Of a stretch of DNA of 64,000 nt, positions 33,959 through 46,015 are shown piece after piece; the first letter of the stretch is position 1, and every line of letters starts with the position of its first letter. This DNA comes from Omphalotus guepiniiformis. Lineage: Eukaryota > Basidiomycota > Agaricomycetes > Agaricales > Omphalotaceae. The stretch is taken from the NCBI GenBank assembly GCA_028554645.1, contig JAQOOI010000073.1, positions 310,001 to 374,000 on the forward strand. Reading direction: 5' to 3'. Below the pieces are notes generated by a model. The model was not told the DNA's origin, did not search any database, and was given only the letters and a program-made list of their open reading frames with translations. Made by a program: the position numbers and the translations under genes.

Positions 33959-36900
33959 ATGGTTCGCATCACAAGATTCTTCACTTCAGTCTTGCTAGCC
34001 ATCATCTACGCGACCACCATCACCGCCGCACCATGGCCTCTCACATCCAAACACGCCACTCATCGTGTCAGGGAACTCAGCAGCGGGCTCAAGATCGAAG
34101 TCTTCCATCCCGATTCCAAGTTTGAGACCTTCGGTCAAGGTATCGATCATCCCTTGTCAAAGAGGGATGATGCTACTTTGGAGGATACAGCGATTGCTTT
34201 TACGGCGGATCATTTGGGTGTATCGACCGACGCGGTGGTGTTCAAGTCTGGATTTGATGGAGATATGACGAGTCATGCGTATGTTAAGCAGAGTCATGTA
34301 TGTTGTGAAGTATCTCTTTTTGGTGTCGGTGGAAAGTGCTGATGGATGGGTTTGTGATTTGCGTTGATAGGATGGCGTTCCGTTTGCTAATGCTGTTGCG
34401 AATGTGGCATTGAATTCGGAAAAGAAGGTTGGTATGGACTCGTCGCCGAGGTGTATAAGTTCTTAATATGTTCACTGCTATATCTAGGTCGTCGCTTTCG
34501 GATCATCTTTCGTATCCACCAGTACGTATCACACCACAACAAATAGAATTCAACAATATATCTGAACTGACATTCAATCTCATCCGTTCCAGATTCCATC
34601 GCTTCATCAACCCCTTCCGTACCCCTCGAAGATGCAATCTCAACCGCCGAACAAGCCCTTTCCGGCGCATACAACAACCACCCCGCAACAATCGAGTTCC
34701 TAGCTAAAGACGATGGATCTGTCGTCCTAACTCACGTTGTTCAAATTCAAAACGAAGACACGGGATCTTGGTTTGAAGCGTTCGTTGATGCGCATTCTGG
34801 TGAACTTGTTTCGGTTACGGATTTTGTGACTAAGGCTTCGGTGGGTATTCCTGTTTCCTGTTCAAGTGGTTTGTGGTGTTATCAGCATGAGAACTCATGG
34901 TTTCTTTGATGGATTTAGTACCTCGTTCTTCCTATTCAGAAAGAAACTCTTCTTGATGGGTTCGAAACTGTCACCGACCCTCAGAACTTGGCTTCGTCTC
35001 CTGATGGGTGGCATAATGATGGTACAACTAGCACTACGTAAGTCCTAACATCACATTCATCGCTTGCTTGCATATATGCTTATCATACACCTCGGGTTGT
35101 AGTACTACTGCGTAAGTGAACCTTTACCCCATCCAATTTAAATCTTCCGGGCCTTTATTCAACTCGCTCAAATGTCGTATAAACAGCGGAAACAACGTCG
35201 TTACATTCAAAGGTTCACAAAGCAGCACAACCACAGAATCGTCCAGCGGCCTCAACTTCATATTTGCACAGAATGCTTCTGCAGCACCGACTACGACTGG
35301 AAATATCGACGCTGCTAGAGTGAATACGTTTTACTTGGTGAACACGCTGCATGATATTTGGTATCAGTAAGTAGTTCCACATATATATTAAACACGACCG
35401 CAAAGTATTCATGACCGGGGTTTTCAATTAGGTATGGGTTCACAGAGGTATGATCCCTTCCCTTACCCGGTCTTCGGAGAATTGCTTTTGAACTGATGCA
35501 TTCCTTCCCGACGCGTTCGCGTTAGGCTTCGTTCAATTTCCAAACGAACAACTTTGGAAAGGGCGGAAGTGGTAATGACAGAGTGACTGTATCCGTACAG
35601 GATTCCGCCGGGACTGATAATGCAGATTTTTCTACTCCCCCCGAGTAAGTATCGCTTTTTCCGTCCGCTTTTTCCGTCTTTTCTCATCAACAATATTGAT
35701 TCTGACTCTGATGCACGGTTTTCACAGCGGTCAATCCGGACGTATGAGGATGTTCTTATGGGACTTGACTAGCGTGAGTATTGAGCAGAAATCAGCTCGG
35801 AGGGAATCCAACCGATTATTGATCATTAATACAGCCCGAACGCGATGGTGCTTTGGAGAACGATATCCCAACACACGAGAATACACATGGTCTTTCGAAC
35901 AGATTGACAGGAGGAGGAACTGGTCGATGCTTGCAGACTAATGAAGCTGGTGGAATGGGCGAAGGTGAGGCTTGATCAGTAATTGATTTGATAAGTAGCA
36001 CCTTGCTTAAAATCTGTGGGCTTGAAAGGTTGGTCGGATGCTATGGCCGAGTACGTTTCTCCCTCTCCAGACCGGCGCCGGCTGTTTCTGATACGTTGTT
36101 TGATTGGTATCCCAGCTGGATGGAAAAGACCTCTTCTGACGTCCCGGACTTTGTCATGGGACAGTATGTTATCGATGATCCTGCCGGTGAGTGAGGTTCA
36201 AGGCTTGTTCAAGATTCGGGACGACTGAATATTATACGATTTGTGATATAGGTATTAGATCTCACCCGTATTCCACTTCCGCGTAAGCAACCCTGTTATT
36301 CTTTTGCTCTGACTAAAAGCTTAATGATGATTCGATCTTTCTCCAGTACCGTCAACCCATTGCGTTACTCGAGTTTGAAGACTCTTACTGAAGTTCACGG
36401 TAAGTCTTGATTATTGGCATCTGTGTATACGATTACTGATTGGTCACCGCTGGGTTAGATATCGGCGAGGTATGTGTCTGAACATCTTCTAATTCCAAAG
36501 CTACCGGCAATTAAAGAATTCACTTGACCTTTATTTGCTATATCATAGGTTTGGTGAGTCCGAGTCTATTTCCCAATCAATAAACTGGTAACTTACTTTC
36601 TTCTTATACCAGGGCCAACATCTTACACAACGTATACGCTGCTCTCGTCGGAGAACACGGTTGGTCCGCCACCGCCAAGACCGACCCTACCACTTCGGAA
36701 GGAAACGTTGTGTTCCTCCATCTCTTCCTCGATTCACTTGCTACTCAACCCTGTAATCCAACTTGTACGCTGCCTGCCTGCCTTTCACTTTCAACCTGTA
36801 TCTCTCGAAAGAGAAGCTGATCTGCCTTGTTTTACAGTCTTGACTGCTCGTGACGCATGGATTCAAGCTGACGTTAGCCGATTCGATGGTGCTAACAAAT

Positions 36901-36989
36901 GTCTTCTATGGAACGCCTTTGCTAGTCGTGGTCTCGGGGTTAATGCTGCGAGCCACAATGATGATTCTACTGTGCCTTCTGGTTGCTGA
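33959..36989 (+). CDS. Fungalysin, secreted M36 metallopeptidase
   Basis: The protein starts with a hydrophobic signal peptide ([20 protein letters not shown], cut near APWP). A fungalysin/thermolysin-type propeptide follows, with [36 protein letters not shown] and [12 protein letters not shown]. The catalytic domain shows [29 protein letters not shown], the zinc-binding HENTH (35874-35888, HExxH), GGGTGRC, and the third ligand Glu in [10 protein letters not shown]. The C-terminus reads [41 protein letters not shown] and [15 protein letters not shown]. There are more than ten short introns; the first are 34298-34370, 34428-34487, 34522-34592 and 34841-34918. A 9-nt microexon (35103-35111) is needed to keep frame. 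Stop TGA 36987-36989. It degrades extracellular protein after autocatalytic removal of the propeptide. All zinc ligands are present. Confidence 0.9.
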
Positions 36990-37149
36990 AAAGATGCGAT
37001 TTCAGCAGCCAGTAGTTAGGTGGAAAAGAATAATGTGTTGTTGTTACCTACTTACTATGTATGGGTCTGGGAACTGTTCAGACAGTTGTGTGGAATTAAC
37101 GATCTATTCAACGTTTTCCTCATGTAATGATGCCTTACGACGGACACTC

Positions 37150-37345
37150 TGATGCCCTTGACCAGGACAAAGGAGTTTTGTCGCCCAACTGCCATCTCGG
37201 AGTCGACATGCCACAGGAGATCTCGACCTAGAGCGCTCCTCCACGGGCCAGCTAAACATTCATCTCGAATTCTTGAGGCAGATGCTCGGAAAACACAGTA
37301 ACCAGAACCGCGAGGGCTGGAAGCCTGTCTGACTCGTATGAATAT
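37150..37345 (-). pseudogene. Fragment of a HET-domain gene C-terminal region
   Basis: About 196 nt match 41043-41243 of the HET gene at roughly 80-85% by eye, in the same orientation. They include the stretches coding for LAGLWKSTLGRDLLWQVD and GDKTPPSWSWASL in the intact copy. Internal small indels destroy the frame. It lies just beyond the 3' end of the fungalysin gene. Confidence 0.75.
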
Positions 37346-38185
37346 CTTCGTATCCCTGTTTGGCTGAGGGCTCGCTTGAAACAAACCCTCTGGAAGCTCA
37401 CACTTTTTCTTTGACATTAGGTGCGCCTTGACTGAAAGCCATGCTTTTTAAGTCCACTGTTCAACGGTTGACCCCAAAGCTAGTTCAGGTTCAGTCAACA
37501 TCCATCGCGCAGCCTCGTCTGTCGGTCGTCAGCTAGTTCACGAAAGATCAGACCAAAATGGAGGAACATAAGATCGACGTACATAGCATATATGGACATC
37601 ATAGCACGCACTGTACATTGCCTAGAAGTTCAACAACGGTCCTGCATCGTACACCACTCGCCCTTCTCGCGCATTGTAAATTCGACATTAACCATTTAAA
37701 CAGCATTGCTCCTCATGAGCTTCGTGCACCAAGCAAAAAGCGCGTCGCGGATCTTGAGGAACCTTGGTAGTGATATGGAAAGATTTGTAGCATCGAATGA
37801 CCCAAGAACTCAAGGTCGATCCGCCCAGTGGAAGAAGTTGGCGCGCGATCTCCTTGTCTCGTCGAGGAAGACCTGACTATCCAAATCAGCAGTACTAATG
37901 AAGACAAGAAAAAGTTAGCGCCAAGATTGTACCGTGGTGCTGGGCCTGCTTTAGCGAGCTGCTGATATAAGCAGTGTTCCCTCCAAAGACTCCTTTTCAG
38001 CCACTTCGTACCCGAGCCCATTGAGCCACTGGCCAACATCTTATATATTGCGCAATGTGTAAGGAGTATTCTCTACAAAAACTACTCTCCACGCACAGCA
38101 ACCCTTTTTCCAAATAAGCCTAAAGCTGAAGAATCGTCCTCGCCCTCTAGATATATGCACGCACCAGTACCTAACACGCACAACA
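37346..38185. other. Intergenic region, no gene seen
   Basis: No convincing coding frame. A 108-codon minus-strand frame at 37713-38039 has no recognisable domain and no splice support, and is probably fortuitous. Confidence 0.4.
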
Positions 38186-40171
38186 ATGCATGTAACATTC
38201 AATGTCTTCTTTGATCTCAAGGAGATTGAATCGCATCAGCGAGTTCTAACTCTCGTCAACATAGAGTTCCCACCGCATCTCGACGGGAAACCGATCCTTG
38301 ACACACTCATCCTGAATGAAATTAGGCGTTTTAGTAATCTGACAGTGTGGCCTACCCTCGATCTAGTTCAGGTTGAGATTATCTTACTGGTAAGGTCATT
38401 TTCAATCCGTAGTTTGTGATCCTGACACCGTCTCAATGTAGCCAGAACCTGTCCCTGTTGACCCAAAAGAAACTCTGGGGAGACGGCTAGGTATGGTTCA
38501 ACCACAGTCAGAGTTGATTCACGAGGATGTTACCGAATACATCAAGGATATGCAAAACAAACAGCCGTCCGAGACCGCGGTACTGTTTGTCGTGCGCATA
38601 AAGGAGGGCTATGAACTTGAAGTAGTGGTAAATTTGGCCAACTCTGGTCCCGGACCTGTTCAGCGTATGTTCAGTATACCTATTGACCATCTCTAGTACT
38701 GATATCCCGCAGGCTATAAGAACGCGCTCGAGGCTGTCGAGCAGTACCAAGCCTCAACATCAACCATCGAGTCGACCGAGAGCAACCCATTGAAAGCCAT
38801 TCTTGATGAGTTTCAGGACCCTCAAACAGGCTTCTCCATCGTTGCCCCGCCCATCCACATTTTTCATCCAGTCTTCCAGGAGTTTCTACGTCTTATTGAT
38901 GAACCCTCGGAACCCCTCGCCGTTACAACAGGAACTCTTAGCACCACTGCCGCATTTATGAGGACCGCTTGCTGTGAAAATGAGAGCGTGAAAGAGACAG
39001 CTTTAGTTGATTATTTAACTTACTTGCTAGAACCTTGCCGTCACCTTTCTGCAGCCAGGAACTCCAGAATCAAGAGTTCAGTCGATCTCGTGAGCCTTCA
39101 GCTGGAACGAGGTGTCAAAGTTCCACTTCTTCCTTGGGAGTTGAACTGCAAAAGTATCGGTGAAAAAGATTGCAACCCTACGGCACAAGTCGTATTGTCC
39201 GCTATCACCAAGTGGGCAACAAAATCTGTGTGTATTGATTTCGCTTTTTGGCCTGCTATGTTCTCACTGTACATTATTAGATGGCTCCAATTCGTTCGAT
39301 TTGTTGCTGCCCATGTTTCCTTCTTGCTGTAAACGGCCCTTATATCTGTGTACTTGGCATGGTCTTCACGGATAGAATTATTGTGCAACCTCTAACAGAC
39401 CTCATCAGGGTTGGAGAAGCATGTTCTCATGAAGACCAACGTCGCTACCGTGTGGCTACGATATTTGCTGCCCTCCAACGCTGCCTAACCAGACTTGAAG
39501 ACTATTATCAGCAATTACTCGATCAGCCGCGATATCATCCACTCACTGACTCCCATCCTCGATTCTTCCCGTACCCAACCCGTTTCCTTGACAAAAGCAC
39601 CAAGAAATTGATGACCTTCAAGTATTTGCACTCGCTAGAAAATCACCCGGCTTGCGTAACGTTTCTTGCGAAACCTTTGGAAGAATCAGAGGGGAATATC
39701 AAGTATTATGTGGTCAAGTTTGTTGAGAGATATGGGATGGAGGCCCACTCGTACATGGCGCGCGAGGGTTATGCCCCAAACCTTTTGTACTGTGGTTCAT
39801 TGAGTGGTGACCATGAAGAGGAAACTCCGACAAGCACCGGCCAAGGGATCCATTTGGGTGGGTTACGGATGGTTATCATGGAATACATAGAACAATCGCA
39901 AGTCCCGCAGAAACCGTATCATTCGGTTTTGACTGCCTTAAGGGTGCTTCATGATGGAGGATTCGTTCATGGTGACTTGCGACCCCCGAATGTCGTCTAT
40001 CGAGGGGATAAAGCATTGTTGATTGATTTTGATTGGTCAGGCAAGGACAGTGAAGTGCAGTACCCATTCTGGGTATTAGAAAGGACCAAGAACATTGCGC
40101 GTATCACTGATTTGGACCGCATCATGCAGGAGGATGATCTGGCCATGCTCCGGTACCAATTTGCTAAGTAA
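38186..40171 (+). CDS. Protein kinase-domain protein with crinkler-like N-terminal region
   Basis: Four exons (38186-38389, 38442-38664, 38713-39227, 39281-40171) join exactly in frame, with introns of 52, 48 and 53 nt, giving 610 aa. The last ~170 residues are a kinase-fold lobe: YYVVKFVERYG, MVIMEYIEQ, then the catalytic loop in FVHGDLRPPNVV (HGDLxxxN) and LLIDFDWSGKD (DFD in place of DFG). The N-terminal ~110 residues have a ubiquitin-like look with LDLVQVEIILLPEPVP and DPKETLGRRLG, which recalls the header of crinkler (CRN) proteins; the resemblance is weak. The middle is helical with no known domain. Such kinase-tailed orphan proteins are expanded in mushrooms. Possible roles are signalling or conflict, but none is shown. 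Stop TAA at 40169-40171. Confidence 0.65.
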
Positions 40172-40471
40172 CGTAGTACGAACGTTCGAAGGCCTACCGT
40201 CCAATACATTTCCTTGTATTACCATCCGTCGATAGCGAAAATATGTACACCTAATTATATGATCAATACGCAATCCCTCTCACACATTCCCTTACGCATT
40301 CATGGTTCTGATTCGTTCCAAAAGATGGAATGATGCAATTCCCTTGCGTGCCCATGTCTCAATAACTTGAACTCTGGTAGAACACTTTAGCATCGGAACG
40401 GTCAAGTTTCAGAAGTTCCCGCTCACCATCTCCATTAACACGGCACATGAAACCAGTACTCCCTCCCGCCC

Positions 40472-43033
40472 TTACACAATCGTCACAGTAACCGTAGCAG
40501 CCTTCTTCAAAAACACTGACTTTCCCGACGTCCAAAACTCAATATGCTGATCCCACGACCCAATCCTCTCCGCTGCACCAGCCACCGCCGCAGACGGCTT
40601 GAGCATCAAACCCTTAAGTTCCGGATGCGTATTCTTCGTATCGTGGTCAAAGTGGCTAAAGAACGTCCCGATGAAGAGGCAGAAAATCAAACCATGGACA
40701 AGATTCTCAGAGCTCGTGACCCAATCCTTGTCTTTCGGGTCGTCATAGTTGAGATGGAGAGAGTTGAAGCAGTCTTTGGATACAATAGGAATTTGGTCTG
40801 TCCAGCCGCGAGGAAATGGAGCTGTGTCGCGGACGATGGCGATGGCGCACATTGCTCCGGTGACGGTGATGCTGCCTCCTGAGACGTTACCGAACACAGA
40901 AGTGCTAGTGAGGCTGCACGAGGCTCTGACGACTGAGAATCGCGGGTCCTGTTTATATGTGGATGTCTCGGCCCAGGAAGCAAGCTTCGGCTTCGTTTCG
41001 TACTCCCACCTGATGGTAGGTCTGCCTTCACCATAAACCAAAGATGCCCATGACCAGGACGGAGGAGTTTTGTCACCCAACTGCCATCTCTGGGGGACCT
41101 TTGATTCGCCGTCGACCTGCCACAGGAGATCTCGACCCAGCGTGCTCTTCCACAGGCCAGCCAAATATTCGTCTTGGGGAAGGTGCTCGGAAAACCTAGT
41201 AGCCAGACCAGCGAGAGCTGGAAGCCTGTCCGACTCGTATGTGAGATCCAACAGACAGTAATCTTCCATCATTGTTCTCCAAAGCCCATGCAGCTGCGAC
41301 TGGTCGAGGGATCCGAGGGTCGATATACGGCTCTTGGAAGCACTCCAGCCGTCACCGCCAATTTCCAAGCTATCAAGGGTTGAGCACTCGCACCGTTGCT
41401 GATCAGCACAGTCCCACATCATCTCATTAGAGTGAAAGTGGATAGTTCGTGGTGCGAGATTTCTCTCCTGGTATACCCAGCCTCGCTGAATCAGAGGTGC
41501 CGTGTCCTTGTGCATGGATATCCAGCGAAAGGTCTGCATCGATTCGTGCGACGAATTCAACGTTAACCGGACTTTGAGATTGTCGCTATAACGATCCGGG
41601 TCGTCTTCGCTCGAAACCGTGTAAGATTCGACGTCGCACTTCCGGATTTTTGACACTGGCTTCGACTCCCTTCCTCTGGATATCGCAGCAGTGAAATGTC
41701 TAGCCCATTCCCAGGTATTTCGTGACGTCCAACGAGGGGTGATAAAGCCTTCATTACCGCTCGAAGACCTGGTAGTCGCAATATTAAGATAACATCCCGC
41801 ATAGATGTCCGCCATTACAGCTGATTGGTCTTCCCAGTCCTTTGTATCTTTATGCAGAGAGAATCTATCCAGAGATATCGCAGGCCGAGAGCTCTTGTAA
41901 TTTGGACAGTATCTTGGAAAGTCTGCGGCAGTTTATTGAAAGGAATGTCCTTCATATGATCGGCCATGGTCTCCTTTGTCGCGACAAGAATTTGCTCTTT
42001 GCCCCAAGAATGACTAAGGGCCACGTAGACGTCCTTTTTGTAACCTGTCTCGATGAGGACGATCTTGTCGTTTGAGAGGTCTAAGACTCGTTTCGGTAGT
42101 GGCTTCGGTTTATCGATGGTAGCACACCCTTGACAGGTGGAATGGTGACCAAGACATTCCTGCAACCATTCCTTGATTATGGTGGCATAACCATGAGGAT
42201 CAAGAGCAGTAGGAACTTCTCCGGCCTTGCCAACAATGCTCAAACTCGGCGAAATATCTAAGCAGAAGTTAGAGTTATAGTAAGAACCCGGTGGACTATA
42301 ACTCACCTCCATCTGGAGTAAACACTTCCAACTCAAATTCTTCCTGCGTGTCATCCTCGCCTTTAGCCTTCGACCGGTTGAGATTGCATCTCATCACAAG
42401 CCGCAGTCTCCTTGATTCCTTTTTATCCTGTGGAGGGCGGGTTAGGGACTGGCTATCCCGATCACCGACGTCAACGTCATCCTCGAAGTCACTATCCACG
42501 TCCTCCCAAGAGGACTCTGAGGCGATATCGCTACCGCTTCCATCAATATTATCTTCTTCATCCTCAGTCCCCTCGTGAGTATCGTTGTCAACCTCACTCC
42601 CCTCATCAGTACCGCCCTCATCCTCACTCTCCTCCTTAGTACCTTCTTCACCCTCACTCCCTTCGTCAGCGCCTTCTTCACCCTCACTCCCATCATCAGT
42701 ACCTTCTTCACCCCCACCGCCCTCAGAATCCTCATCAGGACCCTGAACAGCGACTAAATAATCCAAACCCCGCGACTCTGATCCGGCTAAGCCACTCCCA
42801 CCAAGGAAAGACTCCACCGCATCTCGAAGCAAAGCACAAGTCTCGCAAGACCGCATAAATCGACGATAAACGCCAGAATGATCGGTCCCGCCGACGCCTA
42901 TGGCCGACGCACGCAATTCCTTTGCTCGCATCCAGTGACGCGCCGCTTGGCCCATAGAACAAGTGTTTTCAGTTAAGCGCTGGAGCTTGGCGATGTCGAG
43001 GTTATAGCATAGAGGGCAAGTTGGGGATGGCAT
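40472..43033 (-). CDS. HET-domain (heterokaryon incompatibility) protein, with probable 4-nt frameshift
   Basis: Start at 43033 (MPSPTCPLCYNL). The first exon has a CxxC motif, an acidic Glu/Gly/Ser repeat block coded by 42540-42730, and ends at intron 42258-42306 (49 nt). The HET domain follows: YVALSHSWG, LPQTFQDTVQITRALGLRYLWIDSLCI. The expected continuation (a Gln-Asp after CI) is disturbed: the downstream DWEDQSAVMADIYAGCYLNIA lies in another frame. The base text near 41850 fits loss of about 4 nt, since no intron with GT..AG explains it. The remainder (RGWVYQERNLAPRTIHF, WSASKSRI, PALAGLA, GRDLLW, PSWSWAS) is typical of HET proteins and open to 40472. HET proteins trigger cell death on non-self contact in fungi. 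Either a pseudogene or a local sequence error. Confidence 0.8.
42540..42730 (-). repeat. Minisatellite coding an acidic EEG/EGSE repeat in the HET protein
   Basis: Imperfect tandem units of about 30 nt (CCCTCACTCC, TCAGTACCTTCTTCA and variants on the plus strand) encode repeated DEGSEGEEG. The repeat sits in a linker between the CxxC start and the HET domain, so length change would be tolerated. Confidence 0.75.
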
Positions 43034-43250
43034 AATGTGATTGTGAGGAAGATGGAAGATATGGGGCTGGCGGTTGAGCTTAAATGTCGGAAAATCCAGG
43101 TGATCGGATACATGCTTCCTGTCAGTGTTCATCATGCATGGGGTATACGCAGGTGATGTTGAGGGCCGGGTAAGACTTGATAGCGCTCGCCCTTATTAAG
43201 TAGGACGCGAGCCTGAGTCTTCAGCGCTTCGAGCAAGCCAGGGGCCTCAG

Positions 43251-43740
43251 CGCTAACATCCTACATTGCTCTTGCCGGAGAACACACGGTTGGTCCGCCA
43301 CCGCTGAGACGGGCCACCACCACCACCTCGGAAGGAATGTAGCGTTCCTCCACCTCTTCCTCGATTCGCTTGCTCTACAACCCGCAATCCTACATCATCA
43401 TCTCTACATGTAAGCTGATGCGCGTTCCTTTTATGAGAGAAACTTACCTGTGTGTTAATCTTGACTGTTCATGACGCATTTATCCAAGCCGGCGTGAATC
43501 GATTGGATGGTGCTAACAAGCGCCTCCATGCGCCTCTATAAAACGCCTTTGCTAGTCGTGGTCTCGGACCACAATTGATGAATCTAGCCTTCTAGTACCT
43601 GAAAAGAACCAAGTCGGTCACCAGTAGACAGGAATTGCTGTACCCTACTTACCACTTATGAGCATCGAGCTTGAAGGCGTCAGACGATTGTGCAGAATTA
43701 AGAATTCATTCAACATCTTCCTTGAGGCTTATAGTGTCGC
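43251..43740 (+). pseudogene. Duplicated 3' fragment of the fungalysin gene with its 3' flank
   Basis: This stretch aligns by eye with 36617-37130: the text for [32 protein letters not shown] and AFASRGLG is recognisable, and similarity continues into the 3' flank (TACCTACTTACTA, TTCAACATTTTCCT-like). Small indels and stops break the frame. It lies just upstream of the HET gene start, on the other side from the HET fragment at 37 kb. Confidence 0.8.
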
Positions 43741-43972
43741 GTCTCCCCTACGAGCTCAACAACTAGGTCGCATCTTGATACTTGATTTATCGTTCACTCG
43801 GCGTGAAGCAAGAAGTTCAAGTCCAGAGAGCTCTGGTGTCGAGGCATGGTAATGAGTAGATAGTTTTCTCCCGAATTCGGACTTCGTCGCTGGTTCGCCG
43901 TTCAAGCCACGTGACATTCCCGCTTTGACCATTACTTCCACCAAGGGACCCTGAGGCTGCACGACCTGCAGA

Positions 43973-45743
43973 ATGGCAGAACGGACGAACTCGAACATGC
44001 TGTTCGCAAATTTTAACCAAGATTTCTCGTATGTCTATCTTTCTGTATTTCGTTTGGTATTCCTAACTTTTTCTGCTTGGTACAGGTGTATTTCCGTTGG
44101 AACACGGAAAGGTTATAGCATTACGAATTGTGACCCATTCGGACGCGTATATACCATGAGTGTGTTCTTTTCGCCTTTTTGCATGGTAATACTCTACTAA
44201 CTCAAACTTTGATGAGTAGATGATGGAGCAAGGGGGATTGTAGAGATGCTATTCTGCACGTCACTCATAGCATTAGTAGGAGCTGCAGATCAACCACAGT
44301 CGAGCCCGAGGAAGTTGCAAATTGTAAACACCAAAGTAAGCTTATATGCTGCATCAAATTTCCCTCCGAATAACACTTCATTCTTAGAGGCAATCAATGA
44401 TATGCGAACTTCTCTTTCCGTCATCTATTCTAGCTGTAAAGCTGAACAGGAAAACACTTGTGATTGTCTTGGAGTCTGAGATATATATCTACGATATATC
44501 TAATATGAGGCTCCTACATGTCATTGAAACGACACCGAACCCAGATGGTGCGTGGAATACAACATCTTCGTCGATTCCGCGACTCAGTCCCTTCGTCTTC
44601 TAGCAATATGCGCACTCTCCCCTTCAGCAGATAGTTCGTATCTCGCTTACCCATCCCCCGTTCCATCCCCAACAACGCCTTTTTCTGGTCAACCATCCGG
44701 CTCATCTTCCACCACACCCGCAGCAAACACCTCATCCTCCACTCCCCAAACCCAATCCGGCGACGTTCTACTCTTCTCAACACGTTCGCTTACCGTAGCC
44801 AACGTCATTCAAGCCCATAAATCTCCCATCTCGTTCCTCTCCATAAACTCTACCGGCACACTTCTTGCTACATCCTCCGACAAGGGCACCGTCATACGTG
44901 TCTGGAGCGTGCCCGGAGCAGAAAAGCTGTATCAGTTCAGGAGAGGAACGAGAGAGGCTAAGATCTACTCGATGAATTTCAATACTGTCGGGAGTCTGTT
45001 AGCTGTTAGCTCGGCGCACGATACGGTACACATATTCAAACTCGGACGAGGAGGCAAGGGAGAGCCTTCCGGGGGCAAGGCATCTAGCCCCTCGCCTTCG
45101 TCTGACTCGATTGATACGGCTGATGGTGGGATTGAGGGAGGTTATGAGGCCTTCATTGAGAAGAAGAAGAACGGTGGTGTTTCGTCTAGTTTGAGGAAAA
45201 GGTCACTGCAGGTGACTAAGAGCTTGTCGCATTCGATGGGAGGTTATTTGCCGAATACGTTGACGGAGATGTGGGAGCCTACGAGAGATTTTGCGTTTTT
45301 GAGGTTGCCGACGAGTGGGGCGCGGTGTGTTGTTGCGTTGAGCGGGTGAGTTTCATGTCCCGTTGTCGTTTCTTTTCTTGGTCCTGTTTTCGTATTCTTG
45401 GCCTTTTTTGGAGGTTCTTTTTTCTAGAATTAGTGGGCGACTTGCTGATGTTCGTATGCGGGACGATGCCCCAAGTTATGGTCATATCCTCCGAAGGGTA
45501 TTTCTACTCATACAACATCGACTTGGAGAACGGAGGCGAGTGTTCGTTGATGAAGCAGTACAGGTGTGTACAACCATGTCAGTTAGGAGCAGAAACTAAT
45601 TGCTCTCCTTTTAATTCTCTCCTTCTCTCCATGCCAACCTTGTCATACCACCCTGGCGTAATTCCACTCGCAACCCTCGTTCCCATCGCAGCCTGCTGGA
45701 CTCTGACGAGGGCGCCGGTCCAGGGTCAGGACTGGCGGAATGA
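43973..45743 (+). CDS. ATG18: ATG18/PROPPIN family autophagy protein
   Basis: Exons 43973-44028, 44086-44159, 44220-44335, 44388-44547 and 44605-45345 join in frame through introns of 52-60 nt. The WD40 beta-propeller shows [57 protein letters not shown] and [33 protein letters not shown]. The phosphoinositide-binding FRRG motif is at 44936-44947 ([18 protein letters not shown]). A low-complexity loop follows, then [19 protein letters not shown]. The next exon ([21 protein letters not shown]) begins at 45462, but the preceding dinucleotide is GG where AG is needed, and no other acceptor gives the right phase. The last exon reads [12 protein letters not shown], with TGA at 45741-45743. ATG18 binds PI3P/PI(3,5)P2 at autophagosome and vacuole membranes. 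It is normally single-copy and conserved, so the odd splice site deserves checking. Confidence 0.85.
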
Positions 45744-46015
45744 CCGTAATCAACGATGTCAACTGCGAGCTGACGAAGAGAGTGGTGTTCGCTCTGGATC
45801 TGATATTGCGCTATACGGCTTCTTTTGCTCTATTCACTTGGAATGCAACCCCCGAACTCTCTTTCCTGCGGCGGGTCGTCGTTCACGCGTTCACGGCGTT
45901 GTCGATGCATCTGGGGCTGTTGAGCTCAGTGAGAAAAAGGATTCGTATTGGGAATTGGAACAGGAAGGAAAGAAGGCAGATTACGATGTTAACGAACTTG
46001 AAATCAATTGATTGA

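Noticed and set aside
37713..38039. 108-codon minus-strand frame before the kinase gene
   Set aside because: No recognisable domain and it overlaps the likely promoter of the plus-strand gene; not supported.
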